Source: Paulinella micropora
Taxonomy: Eukaryota; Cercozoa; Imbricatea; Euglyphida
DNA: 62,310 nt
Assembly (NCBI GenBank): GCA_009731375.1
Contig: BJOX01000228.1
Span: 118,952 to 181,261 of the forward strand
Direction of reading: 5' to 3'
The position numbers were made by a program, and so were the translations under genes. Positions 21,035 through 31,290 of the stretch are shown here, in pieces (position 1 is the first letter of the stretch; each line of letters begins with the position of its first letter). The notes beneath the pieces were generated by a model. It did no database searches. It worked only from the letters and a program-made list of their open reading frames with translations, and was not told where the DNA came from.

Positions 21035-21728
21035 CGCTTGCCTTCTCTCGCCTTCTCTCGCGTTCTCTCGCCATCTCTTCCTGTTTCCTCTTCCTGCTTC
21101 CTCTTCCTGCTTCCTCTTCCTGCTTCCTCTTCCTGCTTCCTTTTCCTGCTTCCTTTTCCTGCTTCCTTTTCCTGCTTCCTTTCCTGCTTCCTTTCCTTTT
21201 CCTGCTTCCTTTTCCTGCTTCCTTGTCCTGCTTCCTTTTCCTGCTTCCTTTTCCTGCTTCCTTTTCCTGCTTCCTTTTCCTGCTTCTTCTTCATCTTCTT
21301 CTTCATCTTCTTCTTCATCTTCTTCTTCATCTTCTTCTTCATCTTCTTCTTCATCTTCTTCTTCATCTTCTTCTTCATCTTCTTCTTCATCTTCTTCTTC
21401 ATCTTCTTCTTCATCTTCTTCTTCATCTTCTTCTTCATCTTCTTCTTCATCTTCTTCTTCATCTTCTTCTTCATCTTCTTCTTCATCTTCTTCTTCATCT
21501 TCTTCTTCATCTTCTTCTTCTTCTTCTTCTTCTTCTTCTTCTTCTTCTTCATCTTCTTCATCTTCTTTATCTTCTTTATCTTCTTTATCTTCTTTATCTT
21601 CTTTATCTTCTTTATCTTCTTCATCTTCTTCTTTATCTTCTTCATCTTCTTCATCTTCTTCTTCTTCTTCTTCTTCTTCTTCTTCTTCTTCTTCTTCTTC
21701 TTCTTCTTCTTCTTCTTCTTCTTCTTGA
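21035..21728. repeat. Pyrimidine-rich minisatellite: CCTGCTTCCTTTT and CTTCTTCTTCAT units
   Basis: Starts with 10-12-bp CCTGCTTCCTYTT units, passes into some 20 CTTCTTCTTCAT dodecamers, then pure CTT. All long frames here are repeat translations. Confidence 0.95.
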
Positions 21729-21785
21729 CCTGTTCCATGCAGTGTGAGGAGCAGTAAGCCGCGTGGTTGCAAACGCAGTGGTACC

Positions 21786-21807
21786 TAGCAGTAGCAGTAG
21801 CAGTAGC

Positions 21808-21846
<39 letters not shown>

Positions 21847-21853
21847 GGTGGTG

Positions 21854-21906
<53 letters not shown>
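21786..21906. repeat. (AGT)n/(GGT)n microsatellite
   Basis: AGCAGT, AGT and GGT trinucleotides in sequence. Confidence 0.95.
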
Positions 21907-21908
<2 letters not shown>

Positions 21909-22038
21909 GTCTGTCGGAAGTGTAGGAGCCCTTGCGGGGGTTGTGAGTAGAGCTTATCGTCAAATCTTCGTACTCCCCTCGCGGGTGAGACGATGGAGGC
22001 GCATGTACAGAAATGTGTCAGCCACCGACAGAGAAGCA

Positions 22039-22620
<582 letters not shown>

Positions 22621-22647
22621 TTGGCAAAGGTGACATATAGAGATACA

Positions 22648-22694
<47 letters not shown>

Positions 22695-22745
22695 GAAGAT
22701 AAAGATAAAGAGAGAAACAGAGAGAGAGAGAGAGAGAGAGAGGGA
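22648..22745. repeat. (GA)n microsatellite
   Basis: Two GA tracts separated by GATTGGAAGATAAAGATAAAG. Confidence 0.9.
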
Positions 22746-23231
22746 GAAATTTAAGGGGACAGCGCTGCAGTTGCAGCGCCCGTGTGAGCCGGCATCGTCT
22801 GCTGATGCAGTCTTTGTGCTGGGCTGAGCAGTCGTGCTGAGTGGATGTGCTGGGCTGTGCAGCAAGCTCTGCCCGCAGTGCTGGCGGCCTTCGCCTCGAG
22901 CTCTCGGCAGACAGCGTCAGATTTCTCCTCCACGCATCAGCCCTTGCTGTTTTGTTTCTTCCAATTCTGTTTCATCCTTGCGCCTACACAGAATTTTTTC
23001 CGTTTGTGGACATATGTGTTGGACATATGTGTATGTGTGAATGTATGTCTGTATCTGTGTGTGTTGAGGCCAAGGGAGGACACCTGTGGTGTTTTGAGTG
23101 TAGTTTTAGAAGAGAGAGAAAGCATGTGTGTGTGTGTGTGTGTGTTTATGCGCCAAGGGGGGGGGGGGGGGGGGGGGGGNNNNNNNNNNGGGGTGAGCAA
23201 GTGCATTTCTAGCGTGTTCTGCGCCTTGCAG
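22746..23231. other. GC-richer host sequence, probable intron or exon fragments
   Basis: Short plausible exon text occurs after CTGTGCAG near 22861 (QALPAVLAAFASSS), but I could not join it in phase. A poly-G run with a 10-N gap (23180-23189) precedes the clear exon at 23232. Confidence 0.3.
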
Positions 23232-23355
23232 CTCCGACGGGCTGTGCCGCCCCAACGCGGACAACGAAGCCAGAGAAGCCTTTCTCAAGCAAGCGCTCGC
23301 TGCACTGCCGCCCGCTCTGCCCGACTCCCGCGAGCTGCTCCTGCTGGAAAACAAG
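23232..23355 (+). CDS. Host gene exon upstream of the viral insertion
   Basis: Follows a TTGCAG acceptor and ends AAC AAG before GTGTGG. It encodes an Ala/Leu-rich helical segment (NEAREAFLKQALAALPPAL ... ELLLLENK). The exon ends in phase 0. The next host exon at 49134 begins in phase 0 and continues with similar helical text (LRAMDRLMLELR), so both very likely belong to one gene whose intron received the virus. Confidence 0.65.
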
Positions 23356-23659
23356 GTGTGGCGCACGTCACAGCCACAAGATGTCAACTATGAAGGGGGG
23401 TGGGGGAGGAACTAGAAGTTGCGCTAGTTTTTTTAAAAAGTGTTTCAAGTTGGTAATTAGGAACTAGCAAGTTCTGGCGACACGAGCCACAAGGAGAAGC
23501 GGCTGAGAAGCAAAACGCTACGAGTGCTGGTTGACTGCACGCAGGAGCCAGAGGCTTCTCGCTGCCTTGCCCACAGGGACATGTCTGGCACGAGGACATT
23601 GCATGACAGCATAGCTTGCTTTGCTCACTGCACCGCACGTGTTCACATTTTGACTGATA

Positions 23660-23662
23660 AAC

Positions 23663-23700
<38 letters not shown>

Positions 23701-23837
23701 CTCTCTCTCTCTCTCTCTCTCTCTCCCAACTCTTTTTTCCTCTCTCTCTCTCTCTCTCTCCTAACTCTTTTTTCCTCTCTCTCTCTCTCAACTCTTTTTT
23801 CCTCTCTCTCTCTCTCTCTATCTCTCAACTCCTTCTA

Positions 23838-23868
<31 letters not shown>
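23660..23868. repeat. (CT)n then (AT)n at the left insertion site
   Basis: CT tracts with CTCCCAACTCTTTTTTC interruptions, ending in (TA)n directly before the element. The right side of the element also begins a (TA)n tract, so the target was an AT dinucleotide repeat. Confidence 0.9.
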
Positions 23869-23870
<2 letters not shown>

Positions 23871-24273
23871 TTATGTTGGATAGACATGTCTATGTTGTAT
23901 ATTATAAAACAAGCATTAGAAACATAAAAAACCAACATAGGACACAACAAAAACAGACATTCAAATATATCAAAAACATACCTTTGTTTTACAAAAAACG
24001 ACAAACTGAGCACAATAAGAGAGATTTAGACAAAATAACGACAAAAACACCATTTTATTCCATAAAATTTTATATATACTTCGTTTATATGGTTTTTGTC
24101 GTTATTTTGTCTAAATCTCTCTTATTGTGCTCAGTTTGTCGTTTTTTTTGTAAAACAAAGGTATGTTTTTGATATATTTGAATGTCTGTTTTTGTTGTGT
24201 CCTATGTTGGTTTTTTATGTTTCTAATGCTTGTTTTATAATATACAACATAGACATGTCTATCCAACATAAAT
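23869..24273. repeat. Left terminal palindrome, two 180-bp arms
   Basis: Arm 23869-24048 is complementary to 24092-24273 over its whole length; the only difference I see is a homopolymer of 6 versus 8 bases. The 43-bp AT-rich spacer contains ATAAAATTTTAT. The outermost bases include the small palindrome ATAGACATGTCTAT, so each arm can also fold at its tip. This is the structure expected of a duplicated hairpin telomere or a self-priming viral end. Confidence 0.95.
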
Positions 24274-24440
24274 NNNNNNNNNNNNNNNNNNNNNNNNNNN
24301 NNNNNNNNNNNNNNNNNNNNNNNNNNNNNNNNNNNAGGGGGGAGATACACATGAACATACAAAAAAATATTTTTTACATATCACAACTCAGAATCCAGTA
24401 AAAGTGTGCGGGCAAAATGATGCCGTGTGCCCGCCCGCCC

Positions 24441-24488
24441 GCAGACCCGCATTACCGCAGACCCGCATTACCGCAGACCCGCATTACC
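24441..24488. repeat. Three 16-bp GC-rich direct repeats in the left TIR
   Basis: GCAGACCCGCATTACC three times in tandem, plus a partial fourth. The right TIR has the complementary set at 48134-48181. GC-rich iterons in AT-rich DNA are candidates for replication-protein binding. Confidence 0.9.
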
Positions 24489-24559
24489 GCAGAACCATTT
24501 TTTTACCGAAATTGGTGGCACCGGCTCAGCCATAACGATATTGTTTTTTTGCTTCCAGT

Positions 24560-25365
24560 GTGTCCTTAAAAAAACAAGGACGGGTTAGAAGCGGTATTAT
24601 GGCAAAATAGGCCTTCGTATCAACGGGGGGTGGTAATCTTAATGTAATACGTTCTTAAAAAATAAGGACGGGTAGAAAGGTGAAGAGTAAGACGACTTAT
24701 AGTGAAATAAGGCTTGCTAGGTGTCCTTATTTTTTTCAATAAGTCCTTATTTTTTTCATTTTTTTATAAGATACTCATTTTGTTGATTTATTTTTTTTTA
24801 TCAAAAACGTGAAAAAGTTTTGAAAATGTCAAAAAAAATCAATTTTTTTCATGTTTTGGAGGCAAAGTTTTCGATCGTTTTATTACCCGCGATGAATAGG
24901 AGAGCGTATTTTGCTGTTTTTGTAAATCAAGGGTACTTATGGAAACAAGGATCCGCCAACTCACAAGGACTTAAACAATAGGTGTAGGGGTATTATTTCG
25001 TTGAAACGTCTTCATTTAAACTATCGGGGGATGTAATCCCCTGTTCTCAAATGTAACATTACCCCCCTCGGCCAAATGGTATTATGGACAATAAAGGGGG
25101 GGGGGGTCGGCCAACTTCTCTGAAAACAGGGGACTAAAACAGGGGACGTCCCCAAGGACATAGTTAAACTCAGTCAAATGAGGTTAAATCCTCTTTTATA
25201 TACCCTATTTTTATAATAATAATGTTAATAATAATAATAAGGAAGTAAGGATAGGGCGTGTGGTAATATGGGCAGAGTTAGAATTACGATAAAATACCGC
25301 TTCTAGGGTGTCCTTAAAATTATAGGGGACTTAAAAAAAAAAAGGACTTTAAGGACGGGGCAAAA
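24560..25365. repeat. Dispersed GTCCTTA/TAAGGAC motifs in the left TIR
   Basis: The heptamer occurs many times in both orientations, often as inverted pairs (near 24561, 24655, 24722-24750, 24968, 25311-25356), and is mirrored in the right TIR. It may mark an origin or recombinase-binding region. A short CGGGTTAGAAGCGGTATTATGG phrase also recurs near 24580 and 25295. Confidence 0.6.
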
Positions 25366-25500
25366 AGAAGCCGTTGAAGGCGATTTGTGCTCTGAGACAT
25401 ATCTTGTGGCAAACAATACGGGAAGCGTCGGCGAAGCGGAATTGACGGGGAGTTAATTTGAAGTTTAAAGGTATGTAATGTAATATATAAGACCACGACA

Positions 25501-25743
25501 ATGTCGGATATTATAGCGAGATTGCCGTATGATTTACAAGAATATATAAAAGCCTTTTTGTTTAATAGCGATTTACAAACGGATGATTACGAATTATGCG
25601 ACAACTGCGGGCTTACTTTATCATTTGTAGAAAGTCCAATAATTCGCGCTGAGAATATGGAGTGGTATTTTAATTACTATTGTTTTTGCTCTAGAGAATG
25701 TGCCAGTGAATATTTTGAGTTAGAAAAAAATAGACTTGTCTAA
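25501..25743 (+). CDS. Small C2C2 zinc-binding protein
   Basis: 80 residues from ATG 25501, 55 bp inside the TIR. LPYDLQEYIKAFLF helix, then CDNCGLTLSF and a second Cys-rich segment (CFCSRECASEYF). Same architecture as 16612-16866 and 27100-27375. The stop overlaps the region where the recombinase frame opens, so the two genes may be co-transcribed. Function unknown. Confidence 0.75.
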   Translation: MSDIIARLPYDLQEYIKAFLFNSDLQTDDYELCDNCGLTLSFVESPIIRAENMEWYFNYYCFCSRECASEYFELEKNRLV

Positions 25744-25756
25744 TATATACCAGCCG

Positions 25757-27110
25757 ATGTGGAGCGAAGACGACAAGAAGTTTGTTAGGCAGTTAAGAGT
25801 TGCTACAACTGAAAGTAAAATTTATGAGNNNNNNNNNNTCAACTTCTACGATAGTGAATTAAAACCAAGTATCGCTTTTCATAATTCTATTATATCTTTA
25901 TTTAGCACGACTACGAGTGATGAAGAAGTGCTTGAAGCATTAAAAATAATATATCCTAAATATGCTATCGTGTATCCAAATTTGAATAGTAGAAGGCAAA
26001 GACTTTCTGAGGTGAGAAAGAAAGCAATAGAGCCTTACCAAAGCGAAAAAGTATATGAAATGAGCAAACTTGATAAGTATTTTAATCTTAATGAAGACGA
26101 GCGGATTGATATCGTTGAAGCATATAAGAAAGATGTCAAAGCCAAAAATGAACAAAAAATACAAATTGATGTCCGTGATGTAATGGCTAAAATGAATGAT
26201 ATGATATTAAGTAATGACCCTTATCTTAAACGGCTTGTTTTGATGATAGCAATTGGAGCAAGGCCTGTAGAAATATTTGACAAAAACACATATGAATTAA
26301 TACCAGATAAACCGAGTTGGTTGCGAGTGAATAACCTAGCGAAAAAGAGAGAAGGACAAAAAAAGAATTGGACTGAGAGGCCTGTTGTCCTTTTTACTCC
26401 CCAGTTTGTAATAGAACAAGTAAATTCAATACGAAATCATTTCAAAAAGAAAAAAGCAGTTATCNNNNNNNNNNAAGAAAAAAGCAGTCATCATCAACAG
26501 CGAGGGTGTGCTTGATAAACAAAAGAATAATGAACTAAATAAAAGGATTATCAAAATCTTTCCTTGGCTATCGGAATACACGCAGAAAAGCAGTATGTTG
26601 CGAAAACTATATGCTAGTTTGTCGTATAGTAATTTCGCCAATCCGAAATTAGAGAATTTTAATACATGGGTTTCAAATGTGTTGGGGCACGGCGATATGC
26701 TCACCAGTTTTAGTTATAGTTGGGTTAATGTGGCCGACCCTGAAGAAATTAAGGCAGAAGGAATTAAAACAGAACTGGAGGAGTTGAGACGCAAAATAGA
26801 TTTATATTTAAATTTAAATAATACTAATGAAATCAAAAGCGAAAACGGAGACGAAGAATGTAGTTATATACCATTAGGTAAAAGCGCTAGTAGAGAGGAT
26901 AAGTATAAATTGCTTGAGCAGATTTACAATGATAACCCGAATATTACAAATACTAAACTGAGAAAATTAAGCGGGATTGGAGCAGTTATTGTCAATACGT
27001 TTATTAAAAAGAAGAGGGGCGAAGCGACGAAGAACGAAGCGAAAAAAGAAGAGGAAACAAAAGCACCATTAAGAAGAAGCACGAGAAATAAAAAGAAGGC
27101 TAATACTTAA
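25757..27110 (+). CDS. Tyrosine recombinase with protelomerase-like features
   Basis: Start set at the first ATG (25757, MWSEDDKKFVRQL). Two 10-N gaps interrupt the frame (25829-25838 and 26465-26474); an 18-base duplication flanks the second, so the true length is roughly 450 residues. Catalytic residues: Arg in GARPVEIF (codon 26261), Lys in NNLAKKRE (about 26340), second Arg in MLRKLYASLSY (26601), His in LGHGD (26688) and Tyr nine residues later (26715). The LRxxYA box in place of HxLRH, the RPVEI box and the K-R-E box resemble telomere resolvases such as TelN/TelK as I remember them. The C-terminus has a helix-turn-helix-like segment and a basic tail. Likely roles: integration and/or hairpin-end resolution. 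Confidence 0.8.
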
Positions 27111-27375
27111 CAACGATTAAAGGCGGGTCTCCATATCTCGCCCTAATATTAGACTCTCTTCTATAGCAATTAATGGAACAAATCGTGAAAAACTGAACAC
27201 CATCTACATTATCAATATCAACTGCTATGATAGGAGGGTGCGACTGGAATGTGCGAGACAAGCCACATATATTACAAAATTCTTTTTTATAATCCTGCTG
27301 GGACATCTCTGAATAAACAAATGTCCTTATATGTCCAACTATATCGCTCGGCAATTCACGTATTATTATGCTCAT
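27100..27375 (-). CDS. Small C2C2 zinc-binding protein
   Basis: 91 residues. LPSDIVGHIRTFVY helix, FCNICGLSRTF, then CSINCYRRES. Third member of the family seen in both elements. Convergent with the recombinase, overlapping its last 11 bases, and divergent from the 27428 gene. Confidence 0.7.
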   Translation of the reverse strand: MSIIIRELPSDIVGHIRTFVYSEMSQQDYKKEFCNICGLSRTFQSHPPIIAVDIDNVDGVQFFTICSINCYRRESNIRARYGDPPLIVVKY

Positions 27376-27389
27376 CTTATATTATAAAG
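27375..27389. promoter_or_regulatory. Palindromic TCTTATATTATAA promoter motif
   Basis: TCTTATATTATAAAG abuts the minus-strand ATG at 27373-27375 and lies in the 52-bp divergent gap before ATG 27428. It is one of five clear copies in the element. Confidence 0.65.
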
Positions 27390-27427
27390 TCTATTTTTGG
27401 AAGAAAAAAAAAGACTTACATATATAA

Positions 27428-28639
27428 ATGAATTTATTCGGGAAGAGTACGGATACATCATCATCGTCAACAACGGGCAACATAATAAAAGACGCGCTAC
27501 CAACAACGGCCTTTGGAGAATTGCGAACGGCCACTTTGTCGCCAGTATTACAAAATGTCTTCACATATGGCATTAATACTCGTTTCTTTGACAAAACGGA
27601 AACAAACGGCGGGGTGATATCATCTGCTAATTCAATGGCGGTTTTGACTACATCGGCATCTGGTAATTCAACCGCGCAGATTACGACTATTGAAAGAGCA
27701 AAATACAGGAGTGGTATGGGGTTGGTTGCTAGATTTTCGGCTATATTTCCGTCATCCATCGTAGCAGACACTTTTAATTGCGATATCGGCATAGGCACAC
27801 CAGCAGACAATTTATGCTTTAGACAATCAAATCTGGGAATGTCTGTTGTCAGAACTGCGGGAAGCGTGGAAAATGTAGTTAAACAATATGCTTGGAATGT
27901 TGATAAATGTAATGATACTGGGAGTTTTCCAACACTTGATTTTACTAAATTGAACGTGTTTGAAATAGTCCTCCAATATCTGGGTGGCGGTCAGATTACA
28001 TTCAAAGTTGAAAACCGGCGAACTGGCCGAATGGAAACAATCCACGCGATACAATACGCTTCAACTGCTACCACTCCATCATTGGATCAGGCGGCGTTTG
28101 CTGTTTATGCGAAGGCGTATTCGTCAAGCCTTCAATCCGTTGTCATGAAAACGGCGAGTATGTTTTTGGCAGTTGAGGGAAATATTGATAGGACTATTGC
28201 TATAACCAATTCGTATGACAATGTCAAAACTATAGGAGCAACTGAGAATGCCATATTTACCATTAGAAACCGCGCCACATTCAACAGCAAAACGAATTAT
28301 AACATAATCTACTTTGAGAATTTATGTATTAGCAACTCGGATACTAAAACGTGTATCGCGAGAATTATTCTTAATACCACATTGGGAGGAACACCTTCTT
28401 ACTCTAATTACGATACCGCCACATCATTGGCCGAAGTAGATACAGCGGGGACAACAAGAACGGGTGGAAGCGTGATATTTACTTATGTATTGTCTGCTGG
28501 CTCATCCATATATATTGATTTGTCCCAATATAACATCAAGATAGGGTCAGGTAAGACATTTACTATATCCGCACAAAATACGAGCGGTGGAACGGCGAGC
28601 ATTTACGCTTCATTGAACTGGATTGAAGACCAAATTTAA
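27428..28639 (+). CDS. Probable structural protein, beta-rich
   Basis: 403 residues, intact. Begins MNLFGKSTDTSSSST, a start shared with the 209-residue protein at 41810 (MNIFGRSQEQQS), so the two may share a virion-anchoring peptide. The rest is Ser/Thr/Ile/Val-rich with few charged residues, like capsid or spike proteins, and has no recognisable enzymatic motif. Its position beside the capsid genes fits a minor virion protein. Confidence 0.55.
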   Translation: MNLFGKSTDTSSSSTTGNIIKDALPTTAFGELRTATLSPVLQNVFTYGINTRFFDKTETNGGVISSANSMAVLTTSASGNSTAQITTIERAKYRSGMGLVARFSAIFPSSIVADTFNCDIGIGTPADNLCFRQSNLGMSVVRTAGSVENVVKQYAWNVDKCNDTGSFPTLDFTKLNVFEIVLQYLGGGQITFKVENRRTGRMETIHAIQYASTATTPSLDQAAFAVYAKAYSSSLQSVVMKTASMFLAVEGNIDRTIAITNSYDNVKTIGATENAIFTIRNRATFNSKTNYNIIYFENLCISNSDTKTCIARIILNTTLGGTPSYSNYDTATSLAEVDTAGTTRTGGSVIFTYVLSAGSSIYIDLSQYNIKIGSGKTFTISAQNTSGGTASIYASLNWIEDQI

Positions 28640-28727
28640 ACAAAAAAAGAAGGATATTATATCATAGAATACGTTATCTATACATAATGTATAACTTGTA
28701 TTTGCGCGTCAACTTTCTTTTCTATCT

Positions 28728-28928
28728 CTACGGCCATTTTTTTATGTATTCAAAATCTTTGTTTTTGATTAACTTTTCTGTTATACGTGCGTGATTTCTC
28801 TTCAAATATATGTAGAATTGGTCAATATTAACACCGCAGGGGATTTGCTCTTTATGTTGCTGTCGTCGGCATGAGTTGATGTTTTTGATTAGAGTAAATA
28901 GTATATCTAAATTTTGTATGTAGGTCAT
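28728..28928 (-). CDS. Small basic protein of unknown function
   Basis: 66 residues (MTYIQNLDILFTLIKNI ... DFEYIKKWP), Lys/Arg/Ile-rich. Upstream of the penton-like gene's 3' end, in the minus-strand late cluster. A weak call based on position and composition. Confidence 0.4.
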   Translation of the reverse strand: MTYIQNLDILFTLIKNINSCRRQQHKEQIPCGVNIDQFYIYLKRNHARITEKLIKNKDFEYIKKWP

Positions 28929-28955
28929 TATATCTATACATTCTTTTTTTTTTGC

Positions 28956-29753
28956 TTAAGCATGATACACCTTGAGAAGAATACTAACTTCAAAATTGAC
29001 AGGACATTCAAGCACTTCACCGCCCGCATTTCTAATTACAATATCAATAGACCTTAAACTTTTTGTTGTATTAAATGGCACATAATCGGCGACATCATTA
29101 GAACTCTCAAAGTAGCACTGGACTCCATATGGTTTATCTAAATTACATTTACCGACCACGGAGAAATTACCATTTGCTTCAACTAAACCAGACTGATTTA
29201 AAGCACGGCTATGGACATAAACGGCCGTTTCACCGATTAGATTGACTATAGACTGCATCGTGCTACTCGCCGCCGCCGAGATATCAGCAGTTAGTCCTAT
29301 CTTATCGCTAATCGTGCTATTATCGTAATCAAAAGCATACGTATCACCAGTGAAAGCGAAATTCAATTTATTAATGGAGTTCAAAGTTATAACTGCGGAG
29401 TCGGGGGCAATTGCTGAATTAATCGCAGTTTGAAGGGCGGTAATAAATGTATCAATGGTGTATTGATTTGCTGTTACGATTGCCGTTTTTGTAGCCGATC
29501 CAGTTGTTTTAATCAATGTGAGAGTGTTGGCATAACTCGGTATGTTTGGGAAAACGTTTGGAATGGAGATACTTTTAACAACATAAGCACTGATTATATC
29601 AATATTACGACCAGTTGCTGGTAAATCAACAACGAAACGGCCATTGTGAGTAGAAGCGGATTTGGATTCTGTTTTATCACTTGAGGAGACGCGAAGGAGG
29701 AAATTTTTGCGGGTGCGCTTTTCGTCTTCAAGATTGCTTATTGTAAATGACAT
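28956..29753 (-). CDS. Minor capsid (penton-like) protein
   Basis: 265 residues from ATG 29753 (MSFTISNLEDEKRTRKNFLLRV). Features typical of PLV and virophage single-jelly-roll pentons: an N-terminal segment listing R-NFLLRV...D, GRFVVDLPATGRNIDIISAYV, a central Ile/Thr-rich body, then LIGETAVYVHSRALN, GVQCYFES and a C-terminal RSIDIVIRNAGGE ... PVNFEVSILLKVYHA. It sits directly behind the major capsid gene, the conserved penton-MCP order of these viruses. It would form the pentameric vertices. Confidence 0.85.
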   Translation of the reverse strand: MSFTISNLEDEKRTRKNFLLRVSSSDKTESKSASTHNGRFVVDLPATGRNIDIISAYVVKSISIPNVFPNIPSYANTLTLIKTTGSATKTAIVTANQYTIDTFITALQTAINSAIAPDSAVITLNSINKLNFAFTGDTYAFDYDNSTISDKIGLTADISAAASSTMQSIVNLIGETAVYVHSRALNQSGLVEANGNFSVVGKCNLDKPYGVQCYFESSNDVADYVPFNTTKSLRSIDIVIRNAGGEVLECPVNFEVSILLKVYHA

Positions 29754-29795
29754 TGCTATATATTATAAAATATTATATTCTGATTTTTAAATTTT

Positions 29796-31208
29796 TTATT
29801 GTTTTACGACACATCTACTGGGATAGATAGACGCCACTTTGACGTATTTCAACCAAGCAGTAATGGCACGAGTAGCATTATAATCGGCCGCATAACGAAG
29901 AGTGACTTCAGCAGTTCGTGAGTTATTAACTGCGAGACCAGATGCTCCAATGTGTGGCGACTGGTTGAGTGTCTGGATAATGGTAGCAAATCCTCCATTA
30001 TTATCTGTGGCAGTAGAACCAGTGGGAGCATAATATTTGCGAAAGTTTTCAAGAGAAACAGATGAAGACATATAAGCATCGCGAATACCCATAGTCGCTT
30101 GCAGATTATTAATATACAATTCGGCACATCCTCGTTGAACGGCGGCCAGAGTATCGGTGCTTCCTCCAAGTTCCATCTTCTGTTGTGGAGCATACCAATC
30201 ACCAATACGGCATTGATATTGTTTATAAGGCATTGGAGCAGTTCCCAAGTTATCAATACTAGCATGATCAGCAACCACAGTTTGAGTAACGATATACAAA
30301 CACTGAGCACGTGCCACTGCCTTATTTACTTGAAGATTAAAATCATCCGAAGTCCCCGGATTCGCCTTTTGGTTGTAATACGTTTCATAAGTGTATGGAA
30401 GCCCATCCTTACTTCCCATCTGTTCCATAATATTTCTCTGGACAGCGGGAGCAAGAGAGAATGTCTCCAACATAACAACTGGATTTGATACGGTGAAAGT
30501 CAAAGCGGAACCATCAAACTCATCAGGAACCCCACCAGTGGCAGATCCAATAATCGTAAATGCTTCCTGAGGTGGCGCAAATGTCAAACGAAGTCTCATA
30601 CCACTAATTAGAGAGGGAGGAATGAGAGTTTCTTCATTAAACACTCCCGAAAAGTAATGGAGAGGAATACAAACTCTCAAATATTGGCCAGTGCCAACGG
30701 CCGTAGGAGTATTAATGGCAAAATTAGTAACTGAAGTGTCAGTAATATTAGCATTAACTTCAACATTTTCTCTTTGTCCCGCCATCTGTGCCTGTCGGCG
30801 ATAATCAAAAGGATAATGCCAAGGAAGAATGTTTCGCACCAGTTTATTCAAATCTTCAATTCGTTCAAGTTCACTACCATCCTTGCTTTCCAACAAAAAT
30901 CTTTCAAAAATAGCGGTTGCGGGAGTGTTCTGGAAACCAATAGCACAATCGTTATTTGCTTTAGTATCAGCACCATCTGCTTTAATATCAAACGACAAAT
31001 AGCAATTCTTTCCATAAACAAAGTCAGTGCTTGCCTGTAATGTAAAAATCATTTCAGTCCCCGACGAACTAGTATAAGTCTGCTGGTCGGCGAAGTTCTT
31101 CTTAAAGATGCTCCCCTGTTCAGTGAGCGCTAGATTTGCTGGCAACTCATACCTGAGGTTGTTGAGGGTCATCAAGTCCTCCGTGTTTTTACTATCCTTT
31201 CCTTCCAT
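29796..31208 (-). CDS. Major capsid protein, double jelly-roll
   Basis: 470 residues, intact, from ATG 31208. Shows the N-terminal and first-barrel features of PLV MCPs: FTLQASTDFVYGKNCYLSFDI, FERFLLESKDGSELERIEDLN, LPWHYPFDYRRQAQ. Later segments LRVCIPLHYFSGVFNEETLIPP and MRLRLTFAPPQEAF match the second half, and a C-terminal RAITAWLKYVKVASIYPSRC closes it. The protein forms the trimeric pseudo-hexameric capsomers. An AT-rich leader with TATA-like elements precedes it. Confidence 0.93.
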   Translation of the reverse strand: MEGKDSKNTEDLMTLNNLRYELPANLALTEQGSIFKKNFADQQTYTSSSGTEMIFTLQASTDFVYGKNCYLSFDIKADGADTKANNDCAIGFQNTPATAIFERFLLESKDGSELERIEDLNKLVRNILPWHYPFDYRRQAQMAGQRENVEVNANITDTSVTNFAINTPTAVGTGQYLRVCIPLHYFSGVFNEETLIPPSLISGMRLRLTFAPPQEAFTIIGSATGGVPDEFDGSALTFTVSNPVVMLETFSLAPAVQRNIMEQMGSKDGLPYTYETYYNQKANPGTSDDFNLQVNKAVARAQCLYIVTQTVVADHASIDNLGTAPMPYKQYQCRIGDWYAPQQKMELGGSTDTLAAVQRGCAELYINNLQATMGIRDAYMSSSVSLENFRKYYAPTGSTATDNNGGFATIIQTLNQSPHIGASGLAVNNSRTAEVTLRYAADYNATRAITAWLKYVKVASIYPSRCVVKQ

Positions 31209-31290
31209 TTTTTTGTGTGTGCTTGTGAGGTGGTAAAATTCGCGATGCTACTATACAAAAAAAATAATAATAGAAATTAAAAATAATTAT

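Larger units (their letters stand above)
23869..25445. repeat. Left terminal inverted repeat
   Basis: Begins ATTTATGTTGGATAGACATG and pairs with 47178-48752. It consists of a 405-bp palindrome, a 62-N gap (24274-24335) whose content can be read from the right copy (48286-48349), a GC-rich triple repeat, and a region with many AAGGAC/GTCCTT motifs. Only scattered single-base differences to the right copy were seen (for example around 24896 and 24947). No gene lies inside. Confidence 0.95.

Noticed and set aside
21290-21520. Regular dodecamer repeats that might suggest a CRISPR array
   Set aside because: Units are contiguous with no unique spacers, and the genome is eukaryotic. It is a minisatellite.
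30099-30488. Plus-strand frames inside the capsid gene
   Set aside because: They are antisense shadows of an intact, recognisable capsid gene.
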